Assembly (NCBI GenBank): GCA_003254905.1
Contig: QANU01013586.1
Location: 96,230 to 160,229, forward strand
Length of the DNA stretch: 64,000 nucleotides
From: Nissolia schottii
Lineage: Eukaryota; Streptophyta; Magnoliopsida; Fabales; Fabaceae
Reading direction: 5' to 3'
In this document: one piece after another, positions 36,534 to 50,073 of the stretch
How the letters are laid out: each line of letters starts with the position of its first letter
How positions within the stretch are numbered: the stretch's first letter is position 1
The notes under the pieces: model-generated
Told to the model about the DNA's origin: nothing
Databases searched by the model: none
The model's input: only the letters and a program-made list of their open reading frames with translations
Position numbers and translations under genes: made by a program

Positions 36534-39500
36534 AGAAGAGAAAAGAGGGAAGAGCATAAACATAAACCAAATCCAACAAACCCTAAAAAAATTGAATCAT
36601 GTAAACTCTGTCATGAACTCATTCCTGAGGTTTAGCAGCACACCTCAGAAAAAGTGTCATCATTTGTCGGTTTCATTTCAGCATCTTTATCAAGAGCTGC
36701 TCTTCTACGTGCAGCATTCCTTGTTTGGGGCCCTCTTGCATCCTCCTGTGCAAGCTTTAATACAGCTTTGCCCTTGCCCTTAGATGAGCTCATGCTTTTA
36801 TCTTGAGGTATTTCTTTTCTAGGTGAACCTCCTATATTAACAGATGATCTGGATCTAGTAGAATGATGACGCACAGTGGAAGGAGTATAAGTGGAAGGAG
36901 GCGAAACACCTGCTTCTGCAGTTGTTCCAGATTCAAAATTCCCAGCAGGCAAAGTAGGCTTTTGACCAGTTTCATCACGCTGGATCCGAGGCCAGATAAA
37001 TTCCTCGATGGCTGCTAAACTTGCTAAGGGATCTATCAATAAGACATTGGATGAATAATCCCTAAGTGACTTTTCACCCTGGGCTCGACAGAGGCGCAAC
37101 TTTAACGGCTGAGATAATGCACCAAGCCCAGAGGAGAGACGTGCACTTCCATAAGAAGAACGAGATGAATGACTCAACACAACAGGGAAATGCTCCAAGG
37201 ATGACAAAGCATTCTGAAGCTTTTGAACCAAGACAGTCATAGGAACAACCACCCCATTGTCAGTACTGGGAGGTAGTGCAACTGCTACAAATGACTTAAA
37301 CCTTGTCAGTGCTTGTTGACGAAGCTTGGGAAGGTTGGTTTCTGAGATTTGGTCTTTAGAGAAATACCCACAAGAAAAATAATTTAGCAAAGCTGCAACA
37401 ACACCACTACCAATAAATTCAAAAGTAGATACACCATCTCCTTTCCCAAGTTCTTTTAGCATGTCTGATATGACCACAATTAAATACTCTTCCATATTAG
37501 CAGAATTATCATCCAGAGCAAATCCAGTAGCTTTCACTTTTCCCTTTGCTTTAGTTCTTCGGTCATCAACACCAGTGTTCAACTTCATGCAAAGATTTTT
37601 CAGATGCAAAAGATCATCACTAACACCAACTTCAACAGCCCCATGATCCGATCGAAAGTACTTATCTCTAAAAGCTCTAGCAGCTGAGCTGACTGCTATG
37701 TGTGTACTTGAATTAATTGTCAGAATTTCCGCAGAACTTTGTGGCAAACCAATATTGACCGATGCTGGACTCTTCAAATTATCTGATGGATTTGCTTCAG
37801 GATTTAAGTTACCACTGCGTAGGCGATAGCGCCTAGCGCGAGATGATGTTCCAGATACAGAATCATTATCCTTCTCAGCAGATGATGCTTGTGTAGAGAC
37901 ATTGGTTGAATTTCCTGCCAAAATAAGTTGATCAACTGCATGGACCACACCTTCTCTGACAAACATCTTCGAGAAAGTGGCAGGAAGCTTTTCCATAAGA
38001 ATTTCTGCAATCTGCAAGGCAGGAACCAAAAGGTGCGGATCTTTCCAAGCTAACACAGTGGCTAAGAAACTACATCATCAAAGAGACAATGCATAAGCTT
38101 TCTTGTTAGAATATTGAACAGTAGCAACCCAATTAATGTTCTAGATACCTTGATATATTTGTCACGCTCGACAGAGATTGGATCATCTCAGCTGTGCTGA
38201 AATACATCAGTTTTGCAATGATAGAAAGACATTTGTTGCGAACAGGACCATTGACACTGGAACCATATATCTGTTTCAAAAACAGAAATTAGTCACTGAG
38301 GTGGAGGAATGGGGAAGTAAAGGAGCAACCAAACAGCACCATCTTTTCAAACAATCATAAATAATAAACACAAACAGTCAACCTGCATTAAAACTGGGAG
38401 GAGATCCATCTCAAATTGCTGAAGCAGCTTGGGCTGATCATTTAATAGTTTCTCACGAGCAGATATCTCATGAGCATTTCCATTTGTGTCTTCTTGTATC
38501 CCAGAACTGCTAGCAGGAGGCTTTTTCACAAACAAGTTGGAGCTGACTGTAAGGGATATGGTTCCTTGTGGCAATGGAGGAAGAAGCTCATTTGCCAGGT
38601 TCACAATCTCAAATATCTACATGATAGAAAAGAGGATGTTAATAATTTTTTCTCTCCACAAAAGTAAGAGACCTGAAACTAGAATGGATTAAATGAGGAG
38701 TTTAATCTTATGATTTATCAAATGCACTGAAAAGATATTAAACTGCTTATAAAGTTATAGTTGACCAAAAGAACTCAAAAGTGCACATTACCTGCTCTGC
38801 TGGCCTACTCAATGCTGGTGAAACAGTGGCATTAGGAGAAAGTCCAGAACCTGACAGTATATCTCTAAGAATGCCACTAATCCCAAGGAGAAGTAAGGTT
38901 TTAGCTCCAAGAGGGGACCCACTTGCACATGTGGAAAGAAGTCGGATTAAACCCTGCATATGACAGTGAAATCAACGGTACAACAACAACAGGTAAAGAA
39001 AGCATCATGTTCAATGGTAGAAGAGACTACACATACAGTATATGTTGGTGTGCTGAGAGAAGTCTGTCCACCGCCAGAACTGCTGGTAGAAATGAGTGAA
39101 GCAGCTTGTGTTACCAGTCCATAATTGCACAATTGATCTAATTTGTCTGAAGATGATGCAAAAGCTTCAGCTATCCGAGTCAAGCAAATGGCAGCATGCT
39201 CCAGGACCTACAAAAATTAAAGTTGAATCCAGTGAAGACACACCTAAAGAATCAACCTAAAGTTGAATCCAGTGAAGACACACCTAAAGAATCAACCTTC
39301 AACGATCATGATTTTGCAAACAGAATTTACTTAAAACTAAGAGAGTAACAAGGAAACTGCAGTTGAAACTTGGAACCCAGTTTCCATTAGATGACAAGTT
39401 TGACAATAAAATATGACCTTACCTTGGAATCATGGTACTGGAGGAGGTTTGTCAAAAGAGGAACAGCTTCCATGACAAAGTCAGCTGCATCAGAAGGAAG

Positions 39501-40828
39501 CTTCTTGCACATATTTGCAGCAGTAGACAATGCTACACGCTGAAACATAAAATTATGTCAATATGAGGGTCCAAAGTGGCAAATGAATTATTTCTGTAGA
39601 AAATTATAACCATCCTTTAGATTTGGGGATTTCAATGATGAGTCACCTGAACTCCAGTTGAGAAGAAGTCCAAATAAGATAGCACAGCCATAAGAGCACC
39701 AGCTCGAAGACATGCAGTTGGGTGCTCCTGAGAAATCTTCTGTATGGCTTGAAGGGACTGTTCATGTCAACAATATCAGAATTCAGGACCTATAAGAGAA
39801 TGTCATTTCATGATAGAAACCAGCATAACAACTTAGGAATTAGGAACCTCATGAAACCCCTTACTAAAAAGAATTCAGCACCAAACACTTAACATTTGTT
39901 CGAAATTCCCTATACCTACATTAATTAATTAATTAATTAATTAATTAATCAATCATATCATAGTGATGGACTAAGAAACAACCTGCTCGGCCAAGTCCAT
40001 ATACTCAATCGTAAGCAATCTTGCGCAGAAGATGGAGACTGCACCATAATGGACAACAGAAGCACAAGACGAGGGGAGAACGTCACAGAGATGGGTCAGC
40101 GCCCTGGCAGCGAGAAGCATGATATCAGGATTGCCCTCGTGATTGAGCAACCCCACGAGCACAGGAACAAACGAGTCCACGGAGAATGTGCTAAGCGATT
40201 CTTCGCTGCAGATTGAAAGAATTTCGCAGAGCTGCGTCAAAGCCTCAATCTGGCGACCTTCTTCCCCATCGGCACGCAGCCCCGTCAGAATCTTCTTCAG
40301 CCTACCACTCTGCTGAGACGCAGACATGGGCGACGGAAGAGGATCATCCAAGCCAGTGCCAACGCCAAGTTTCCGGAGAAGCCCTTGGAGTGCATTGCTG
40401 GCGTTCGTGAAATTCGGATGCAAAATCCCGACGCCATCCTCGCTATCGTCGTCGTCGTCGTCTTCTTCATCGTTGCCGTCGCCAGCATTCCCGATTTCCA
40501 TGTTCAATCCCAAGCCTCGCTCTGCATCCCTTTCCCTAATCCTGACGTCATGCTCTTTCTCCTTCCCTTTGTCGGAATTGTCCCGGTCCAATTTCTTGCC
40601 GCGGCGATCACGGCGCGTCCCGGAGGATTCGTTGGTGGTGGGGTCCATGGGAGGGGAAGGGTTGTTAGGTCTTGATGATCGCGAACGAGTTGTAACGATG
40701 GGGTTGGGGCTCAAAGAAGAGGAGAAGGAGGAGAGACGAGATCGCTTGGTGGTGGTGGTGGTGGCAGGGGACGATGATGAGTGGGCAGCTGAGGAAGCCT
40801 CCGCCCGCTTCCGACTACGAGTTTCCAT
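32063..40828 (-). CDS. UPL3: HECT-type E3 ubiquitin ligase UPL3 (KAKTUS)
   Basis: Seventeen minus-strand exons: 40828-39983, 39757-39647, 39539-39423, 39207-39037, 38953-38792, 38616-38383, 38270-38149, 38069-36644, 35935-35837, 35553-33982, 33886-33662, 33580-33476, 33024-32944, 32831-32763, 32667-32539, 32355-32233 and 32128-32063. All GT..AG junctions and phases agree, giving 1885 aa against about 1888 in Arabidopsis. The N terminus METRSRKRAEASSAA, a Ser-rich basic stretch and an acidic run precede armadillo-type repeats (about 140-650). A long disordered middle follows. The HECT domain lies at about 1455-1885, with the catalytic Cys1852 in VMTCANYLKLPPYST and the C-terminal GQGSFDLS. UPL3 ubiquitinates GL3/EGL3 (trichome endoreduplication) and LEC2 (seed maturation), and acts with proteasomes in immunity. 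The 40-bp direct duplication at 39218-39297 lies in intron 3, and a (GA)n array is in intron 8. Confidence 0.96.
36495..36528 (+). repeat. (GA)n microsatellite in a UPL3 intron
   Basis: About 17 GA units within the intron between exons 8 and 9 of UPL3. Confidence 0.9.
39218..39297. repeat. Exact 40-bp tandem duplication in UPL3 intron 3
   Basis: Positions 39218-39257 and 39258-39297 are identical over all 40 bases. The duplication starts about ten bases upstream of the splice acceptor of exon 4 (in gene orientation) and leaves that acceptor intact. Perfect identity suggests a recent event. Confidence 0.9.
39920..39949 (+). repeat. (TTAA)n microsatellite
   Basis: Seven TTAA units, in the first intron of UPL3. 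Confidence 0.9.
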
Positions 40829-42244
40829 ACAAAGAAGAGGCCCCCACCCTTCAATTTGTCTCAGCCAATCACACTCTCCTCTCCTATATCCATTCCATCC
40901 TATTCTATTCTATTCTACTCTTCCACGCAGATTTGATTAAATCACGCAAAACCCTAATTCGAATGCCCAATTCTTCAATTTCAAATTACTAATTGAATGA
41001 TTTATTCGGACGAATTGAGAGAATGGTGCGAGGGTAAAGTGGCGAGAGGGGTTGTACGAAAACCCTAAGTAGACACAGAGAGATTGTTTGAAACAGGCAA
41101 CTTTTATTTTTATTTTTTCTTTTTAACATAACTTTCTCGGCCAATTTCCGTCGTGGGGGATGGGAGGTGACTGCCTCGCTGCTCACTCTTCTAAACAGTG
41201 AGTGAACTCGCTCGCTCCCCCAGTGGCGGTGGCTTATGTCTTTGTCCCTCGACGTCGTTTAACGAATATCCATGCAAACCCATATTCTATATTCTATACC
41301 CAACAAGCCACGTGTTACAGATGTTGTTGAGAAAAGGGTCATTAATCACATTATCTGATTAATCTTTGGTTCGCCATATTTGTTAAATTTGAATGACTCA
41401 CATGATAATTGATAAAATCAAAGGTCCCGCACCTGATAATATTAAATTAAATTAAATAATAATATAAGATCTGACATTATAATATAATATAGTATAATAT
41501 AAAAAAATATATTATATAAATTTATATATTATCAAGTGTTAAATGCGTTAGATATAATTATATAATTTTACTTTATTTAATATTTATAATATTAATTTAT
41601 AATTAATACTAAATAAAAAAATATTTTCTTAAGCATAATCTCTATTTAAATAAATCTGTAATGATTTTTCGCTCTTTCTAGATAAATTATGGCATAATTA
41701 AAAAGAATTTTTTGTAAAACTTAAAAAATAAATAATCAAAAACAAAGTTCTCACATTTTATAGAAACTCAAATCAATTAAAAAAAATTATTTTCCTTCAA
41801 ATATGAGTTTTTATTTTTTTTAGTCAAATTAATAACTAGAAAAGAAAAAAGGTTTGTGAGTAGTTTTTAAATTGATATGTGCAAAAAAATTTGTGTTGTG
41901 TAATTTGAATTACTAAAAAGTATTGGATTTAAAGAAAAGACAAAGATAAACAAAATGTTATGAGAAAAAACCAATATTTATGAGAGAGAAAAATAGAATG
42001 CAATAATGATTGTTGATGATTAGACGATAATGAAATGGACAAAAGAGGATAAATAAAAAAAATGATATCAAATAAAAAAAATACTATCAAGTCTAAGCTT
42101 TAATCAAACTTCATGATATATGATAAGTTAATATTATAATCATATGATAAAAGATTAAATAAGATCATATAAAGCTATGTTATCCTATGTTACATTAAAC
42201 ATTTAACAAAAAAATAATTTTGTATATTATTTAATAGTTTCATG

Positions 42245-42281
<37 letters not shown>

Positions 42282-43629
42282 AACAAACGGGCCAAAGTGA
42301 TAAGAACTTGTTTTCATTTTTAAAAGCAAACCAAGTTTAACTCATGATGTATTATGTTATGCATAGTTATAGACCAAAAAAATACATAGTTATATTTTTC
42401 GTACCAAAAGGAAAAGGCATCTTATTCATAGAAAAGGCCAAAGACATTTATATTTATAAAATATATCATATTTAATATTAATAAGATAGAAATACATTAT
42501 GTATTTTGAATTATCACACAACAAAGATTATAATGCATAATGTTTTTATCCCATTTTAAGTTTAAATATGATTTTTTTTTGTTACTTTTAAGTACCGTCG
42601 GACTTCTCCATAAATAAAATATTTTTCCCCATAAAGAAAAGATAAAAAAAAAACATACAATGGGTCATTTGACAATATGGACACAAATATCTATCAGTAA
42701 TATAATAAAAAGAAAAAAAAATTTAAATACATACCCATAGACTTTTGATTGGTAAACATAATGAACAACTATTAAAAAATGAATTTACCAACAACGAAAT
42801 CGGTCAGTAAAGTGCTTTTATTAAAATTAAATTTAATTGTTAAATAATATTGTATCGACAGAAAAAATTATTGGTAATATAAAAATTATTAAATAATTAA
42901 TATAATCCTAATAATTTTATTTTGATATTAACTTAGCCCTTAAAAATATTTTAATATATATTCAGTGATAATATTTTTATTTTAACATTATGTTTATCTT
43001 AAAACAGCAATTTGACATTAATTTAGTCAAATTATGATGTGAGTTAGGTACAATTATCATTTAGTTAGACTAAATTGATGTCAAATTTTAAAATATAAGA
43101 ACAAGATCAATTTTTTTGTTCAATAATATATTTAGTTAGGAGTCAAAAGCTAATAGTTTATGTGACATCTCCTTTAAACTTAATTTTAAACTAAGGAGTC
43201 ATGTGTTTGATTATTTTATAGCAAAAAAAAAAGAAAATGATATCACTAATAATCTCTATCTCAAATATTAAAATAAGGTGAGATTACTGGCGAGCACATA
43301 GTTCATATATTCTGTTACGATGAAAATAGATAGTTACACTAATAATGATATATTAACGTACAAAAATACAAATGAACAGTTCATACAACGTGCTCATTTG
43401 CGTTCTCTGTGTTGACGTATTATTGAAAATAGAAAGCATTTTGTCAAATTTTTGCTTTGTGCGCATGACACGTTTTAGTGGAGGATTGGTGATCCATGAT
43501 CCGAGGAGAGCTCAGGAAGATTGGAACTTGGAAGTGATGACGCATTCGTCAAATGGTTTTTGTGTTTTGGCAGAGAAAGAGAGAGAGAGGTCGGGATCTG
43601 AAGAAGCATTAAGAGTTGAGCTTGAGGAG
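40829..43629. other. Intergenic region between divergent UPL3 and synaptotagmin genes
   Basis: Positions 40829-41250 are moderately GC-rich and should include the UPL3 leader and promoter; no clear TATA box is seen. Positions 41400-43350 are AT-rich with no gene, with a (TA)n run at 42248-42277. Positions 43480-43629 (ggagagctcaggaag to gagcttgaggag) are purine-rich and probably the leader of the synaptotagmin gene. That leader is open in frame with the main protein back to an ATG at 43372. Confidence 0.5.
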
Positions 43630-43882
43630 ATGGGTTTCTTCGGCACTATATTTGGTTTTTTTGGCTTTGGAATTGGGATTTTCTTTGGTCTTGTTGTTGG
43701 CTATTTTCTCTTCATTTACATTCAACCCGCCGATGTTAAGGTGTGTGACACACATATATATAAGACATGTCGTCATGCAATATTAGTTATTATATTATGC
43801 CGCCCCCTGCATTCAACTTGTTGTTCCTCTTTTCCTTCATAATTCAGATGCATGCTATTGTCACTCATATTTCTTGTGCGAA

Positions 43883-43938
<56 letters not shown>

Positions 43939-45636
43939 TATAATAAATTAACAGAGTGTGAGTATTTTGCTATCATACACTGTATGGTCTGTCTTATTTT
44001 CTTCCCTAATAACTCCACCTGAATTGAATTAGGATCACACATTATATCATGAGAATTTGTGCACTTGTTTAAGTACTGACAGCATGCAGCTGCTGCCATG
44101 GACAGGATCCTGAAATCCAACCACTAGTGGATCAAGACTCACCAACTTTGCAACGAATGATTCCTGAGATTCCACTTTGGGTAAAAAATCCAGACTTTGA
44201 TCGGGTAATTAATTAAGCAACAACTACATTACTAATTGATTTGCTATCATGCACTATCTATCTTATTTTCTTTTCACTTTGTTTTGACTGCTACACTATT
44301 ATTTATTTGTTTGTTTCTTTGTGCTTTTATAAAGGTTGACTGGCTTAACAAGCTTATTCAATATATGTGGCCCTACCTTAACAGGGTATACCTTTCTTAA
44401 TTCTTTCTTATGTCTTAATCTTAACCCTTCTCTATTAATTACATCTAGCCATCTGTCTGCTTGTGTAATAAGTAGTACCCACTTTGTTTTCTTATTTAGG
44501 CAATATGCAAGACTGCAGAGAACATTGCAAAACCCATAATTGCTGAGCAGATCCCGAAATATAAAATTGATTCTGTTGAGTTTGAAGTGCTCACACTGGG
44601 GGCCCTGCCACCTACTTTTCAAGGTTATTAGTTCATTAAGCTCATTCGTTAGGTTTTTGTCTATTTGTAAGGGATATGATGTACATCACAACTTGTAAAT
44701 TGATAAGTAATTATTTTTCGGAAATAAAAATTGATGGGCTGATATATATTACAAACAGCAACATAGCATTTTGAAGAATACACCAAATCTTTAGATACGG
44801 CATATTTGCCAGTTCAATTTTCTGCCCCCAGCTCCAGTATCACGGTATTTTATATATATCTATATATTGGTCTTAAATAAACACACCTTTCTTATAAATA
44901 CAAATAAGTTTCCTGAATACTTGTCGTTGAATGCATATTTTCTTCTCAATAGGAATGAAAGTTTATGTGACTGATGAGAAGGAGCTGATTATGGAGCCTT
45001 CTATAAAATGGGCTGGAAATCCTAATGTCACAATTGCAGTTAAGGCATTTGGGTTGAAACCAACCATTCAGGTAAAAAAAAAAAAAAATAATACTTGTGT
45101 GTCTAAGAGAGACAGGGGGATTGAGTGAGAAGAGGAGCTAGCTGGGTGGGAGGAAGGGACAAATGTTTCTTGATGCTCAGAGTTTTAGATCTTTTCAGGT
45201 GGTGGATTTGCAAGTTTTTCTTGCACCTCGTGTTACTTTAAAACCTTTGGTTCCAAGCTTTCCTTGCTTTGCCAACATCTATGTGTCTCTCATGGAAAAG
45301 GTTTGTACCGCATGGATGTATTACTTTTCCTACCTGCTGACCAATTGAATAGGTCTAAAGCATTCTGCATATACAAGACACATGCAATAGAGTATTTGGT
45401 AGCTTTGTAATAGTCGTGTCCCATGGTACTCTGTATCCATATTTAAGTGCAGATTATAATACTAGAAGGAGTACTTGTTCGTCGACAATAATGTTAATAG
45501 GAGCCACCAACCAGATGAAAAGAATTTCAATTCCTTGATGTTGTGGAAAGGGTGAACTAGTGTAACTCTTTCATTTTGACCTAGTGATCTACAAGTATAT
45601 TGCAGGACCTTCCTATTGGAAATGGTTAAATTCTGG

Positions 45637-45672
<36 letters not shown>

Positions 45673-47601
45673 CTTATTTTGTGGTGTGTTTGTTTGAATC
45701 GCCATATTCTCCCCGTACTAGTATTAAAAAATAAAAGTGCAGCTTACTAAACCAGCATATTTCTCTACGAGTAATACCAGTATATTTGTGGTAGTAGGCA
45801 TATCTATGCCCAAGATTAACATCCATTTGTAACTATTCTTAGAGCACTCATTGCACCGATGAGGTACAATTTTGATTGTATAAATTGTACTTACATTTTC
45901 TCTCTATTGCTTTGGCGTCTTTCATCTTGCAGCCACATGTTGACTTTGGGCTAAAGCTTTTGGGGGCTGATCTTATGTCTATTCCTGGCCTCTACAGGTT
46001 TGTTCAGGTATATGACTGAGTTTTTTGTTTGGGTTCTCACATTATGGGTACTTTTGCAATTGATGACTAATAACGTTGATACAAACAATTTTCCCTTGCA
46101 ATGTATTGATGTTTCTATTTTGTACTCATAGCTCCTACTAGTGTATTTATGGCTTTTAAATTACTTTACCTTGTTAGGAGCTTATCAAGGATCAGGTAGC
46201 CAATATGTATCTATGGCCCAAAACCCTGGACGTTCAAATTATGGATCCAACAAAGTAAGCTTCCGCATTTTTTCTAAAATAATTTTCATTACACAGGTTT
46301 GTAACTTTTTTAACTTCTTTTTGTATTTTTTTCCTTCTCCTTGAATACTCTATTGGGAATCTTAGAGCCATGAAGAGGCCTGTCGGAATTTTAGTTGCAA
46401 AGGTTCTGAAAGCAATGAAGCTAAAGAAGAAAGACCTTCTTGGTGCATCTGATCCTTATGTGAAGCTAAAGATTACTGGAGAAAATATGCCATCGAAAAA
46501 GACTACAGTGAAGCACAAGAACTTGAACCCCGAATGGAATGAAGAATTTAATTTGGTTGTTAAAGATCCTGAGACTCAGGCATTAGAGTTTAATGTTTAT
46601 GATTGGGAGCAGGTATGTGTATATATATACACCCTTATCTTGGAAGTTATATGTTATAGTTTCTTAGTTATGCATCTAAATTGGATTGAATTGAATGATG
46701 ATGTTATTTTTATGCATATGACTAGGTTGGGAAGCATGATAAGATGGGCATGAATTCGATCCCTTTAAAAGATCTTCCTCATGAAGAGCCTAAAGTGTTC
46801 ACCCTTGATCTCCTGAAAAACTTGGATCCAAATGATGGCCAAAATGAGAAGTCACGCGGGCAGATTGTTGTAGAACTGACATACAAACCTTTCAAGGAGG
46901 AAGACTTGGCCAGGGGCTTTGATGAGACACAGTCAATAGAAAAAGCTCCTGAGGGCACTCCTCCTGGTGGAGGCCTGCTTGTAGTTGTAGTCCATGAGGC
47001 TCAAGACGTCGAAGGGAAGTACCACACTAATCCACAAGTACGGGTTACTTTCAGAGGCGAGGAGAAAAAGACTAAGGTACAGGATCCCCCCCTTTTCTTT
47101 TGGACTAAATAGGTCTTTGTATGATATGATACTGATACCGTGCTTACTGTTACAGCACGTGAAAAAGAACAGGGATCCAAGATGGGAAGAGGAGTTCCAA
47201 TTTACGGTCGAGGAGCCTCCCACTAATGACAAATTACATGTAGAGGTCATCAGCACCTCATCGCGAAGCCTGCTGCGTCCCAAGGTACATAATTCATAAT
47301 TAACTTGATCATGATGACTAATACCTATAAACAGTTTTGCTTTGTCATCTCTTGTGGGAAGGAACTAACTATTCAATTCGGCATGCTATGCTTTGCAAAA
47401 TATTCACGAAGCACCATTTGTCTGAAGTGGTTCTTGGACTTGTTTATTGATTTCTTGTCCTTTCAATACTAGGAATCACTGGGTTACGTTGACATCAGTC
47501 TTGCGGATGTTGTTACTAACAAGAGAATCAATGAGAGATACCATCTTATTGACTCCAAGAATGGTCGCATCCAGGTAGAGTTGCAGTGGAGAGCTTCATA
47601 A
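43630..47601 (+). CDS. SYT2: Synaptotagmin-2-like ER-plasma membrane contact-site protein
   Basis: Twelve exons: 43630-43740, 44106-44204, 44335-44385, 44500-44623, 44953-45071, 45199-45300, 45933-46007, 46178-46254, 46366-46612, 46726-47076, 47156-47284 and 47473-47601. They give 537 aa. An N-terminal membrane anchor (GFFGFGIGIFFGLVVGYFLF, residues about 6-28) is followed by an SMP lipid-transfer domain (about 65-250, with PEIPLWVKNPDFDRVDWLN and LKPLVPSFPCFANIYVSLM). C2A is at about 258-350, with Ca-ligand type Asp in KKKDLLGASDPYV and VYDWEQVGKHDK. C2B (about 410-520) has HTNPQV where C2A has an Asp pair. Plant SYTs tether ER to plasma membrane and move diacylglycerol, and they act in freezing, salt and virus-movement biology. 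The blocks TLDVQIMDPTKAMKRPVG and VGKHDKMGMN resemble SYT2 more than SYT1. An in-frame ATG at 43372 would add 86 residues but is rejected because the family starts MGF/MGI. Confidence 0.94.
43885..43937 (+). repeat. (TA)n(TG)n microsatellite
   Basis: A compound dinucleotide array in the first intron of the synaptotagmin gene. A similar, shorter one lies at 45638-45672 in its sixth intron. Confidence 0.9.
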
Positions 47602-49261
47602 GGCATTTCAAAAAAATAAAATTCACACTTTCTCCCTTTACATTTTTGTCTCTTTTTCTTTTTTCTTTTAAATTTCTTGTACATGTCTGTAAAAATAAGA
47701 ATGCTGGTTTGAAAGCAGAAGCACATTCATGATTTTGTTTGGATATTAAATCAAACGATTGAAGACGTGTTCATCATATGAAGTGAAGTATTGTGAAACT
47801 GAACATTATTAAAAGCGTTTCTATAGGAGGATTATATTCCCATTTGCAACTTGAATTGCAGCGTCCGTCAAATGAAACATAATACAGCCAACTTACCATT
47901 ACCATCACCATTAATTATTGTGCATCTTTCTTTTACACATTATGTAAGAGTACTGAATAACGTCAACTGGAATTAAGTCTAGTTCTAGTAACAACTATGG
48001 GTACTGTGTATGCAAGTATCAGTAAGAAAAAATCAACAACAACAACATTGTAGTGTAGGTATCTGTATAAAAGGCAATATAAGGGTAAATGGTAGAAAAA
48101 GGGCCAAATGTATTGTTCCATTGGTTAGTCATCACACTTGTATAAGAAGGAGGGGATATCGAAGTAGAAGAACCCATAAGGAATGAGAGAATAAGCTTCA
48201 TAGGGAAATTCATACCACTTCTTATTGAGAAATTCTCTGTGTCCAACAAAAGTGAATAATTATATATAAACAACATACAAAAAAAATATAATAAGAAGAC
48301 AAAATTGTTATATAATATAATAATTATGTGAGAGCATATATAATTAAAAGTCATTATATTTTGTACATTATCTATACTTTACTATTCACTTTTATTGGTC
48401 ACATAGCATAACCCCTTCTTATTTGGCTCCCCCAACTTGCCGATCTGCTTGTAGGTTTGCATAACTAACTTTTCAGTCATTCGAGCTTCTTTCCAGACCC
48501 TTTGCTCGATTCAGCATGTCTTTGGGCTCTAGCACAGGGCCCAACCATGACTTTAGCATTTTCATTTTTCGTCTGACCAAAAACAAGAAGATTTATGTTT
48601 TTCTTTCAGTTTATCATTTAAAAATTAGTAGTATAAAAATTAGGGATGGCAATGAGATTTACCTCGCCCGCACCTTATTAACACTAACTTGTACCCACCT
48701 AGTTTTTATCCGCTGATTTTAAACATTATAAATTGCACCCGTCCAGCGGGTGCCCACCCTGCCCATTTTTTTAGAACACCTGTTGAAATACTATAAAATT
48801 CAATTAATATAGATTAACATAATTATATAATCAAGTACAACAAATGTCAACACTCAATATTGATTAAATATAGAAATATCTAATAGCAATAAAATAACAA
48901 ACAAATAACTACCAAGTTTCCAATAAGCGACGCAGAAATATCTAAGATACATATAAGTTCCAAGCAACAGTCAAGTCACTTCTTGACTCTTTTGCAGCTT
49001 CCCAAATCTTGAAACTATCATTCTTCACTATCTCTGTTGGTGGCCGGTGGCACGACACCGTGAGAGAGAGACAAGAAAAAGAGGAGGAAGATGAGAGGAG
49101 CTAATCCCGTCGGTGGATGGCGACACAATGCAGCAAGAGAGAGAGACGAGACTTACGAGAGATGGATTTGTGACTAGGAATTAGGTGTGTCCTTTGCAAC
49201 TGTTGAGTTTTTAATAATTAGGATTAAATAATTTTAATATAATTTTTTATTATATAATATA

Positions 49262-49510
49262 GGCTTAATTAAGTTTTTAACCCCTGTAAAATTTCAAAGT
49301 TTGCTTTTAGTCCCTCTGTCTGGCTTAGGGTTAACGGCGCTGAAGTGACCGTTAACAGCGCTGACATGGCTGTGCCATGTGGCACGCCACGTCAGCACCG
49401 TTAACCCCAGCTAGACAGAGGGACTAAAAACAAATTTTAAAATTTTACAGGGACTGAAAACAAACTTGAAAATTTTACAGGGGCTAAAAACTAAATTTTA
49501 TTTAAATAAT
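49262..49510. repeat. Foldback (hairpin) element
   Basis: The left arm (about 49262-49345) reads aagtttttaacccctgtaaa, then ttttagtccctctgtctggc, then gttaacgg. The right arm (about 49395-49505) is its complement: ccgttaacc, agctagacagagggactaaa, then two copies of acaggg(a/g)ctaaaaac-type sequence. The loop contains tgtggcacgccacgtcagc. The near-perfect pairing over about 70 bases would let a transcript fold into one long stem. Ends and target duplication could not be fixed. Confidence 0.6.
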
Positions 49511-49781
49511 TTTTTTGTGCCTATGAAAGGGTAAAACCAACATCAAACAGTTTTTTGTTTTATATTTATTTTAAATAATTTTAACTAAAATTATTTAAAT
49601 AATTTTAATCACATATTTAATAATTTAAATAATTTTGACATTTTTTATTAATATGAACATGATTTAGTAGTTTAAATTATTTAAAGTTTGTTAAAATATT
49701 AGTTAGTATACATATTAAATATATATTTGGAACATGGTGACAATATACAAAGAAGATTGCATAAGTATTGAGTGGGAGTAT

Positions 49782-50064
49782 NNNNNNNNNNNNNNNNNNN
49801 NNNNNNNNNNNNNNNNNNNNNNNNNNNNNNNNNNNNNNNNNNNNNNNNNNNNNNNNNNNNNNNNNNNNNNNNNNNNNNNNNNNNNNNNNNNNNNNNNNNN
49901 NNNNNNNNNNNNNNNNNNNNNNNNNNNNNNNNNNNNNNNNNNNNNNNNNNNNNNNNNNNNNNNNNNNNNNNNNNNNNNNNNNNNNNNNNNNNNNNNNNNN
50001 NNNNNNNNNNNNNNNNNNNNNNNNNNNNNNNNNNNNNNNNNNNNNNNNNNNNNNNNNNNNNNNN
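49782..50064. other. Assembly gap (283 N)
   Basis: A run of N of unknown true content. It lies beside a SINE head and inside repeat-rich sequence, which probably caused the gap. Confidence 1.
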
Positions 50065-50073
50065 CGTACACAA

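Noticed and set aside
40326..40940. 204-codon plus-strand frame
   Set aside because: Antisense shadow of UPL3 exon 1, with Ser- and Val-rich low complexity opposite the acidic run.
43372..43629. In-frame N-terminal extension of the synaptotagmin
   Set aside because: The family begins with the membrane anchor MGF/MGI..; the upstream residues have no conservation that I recognise and are probably leader sequence.
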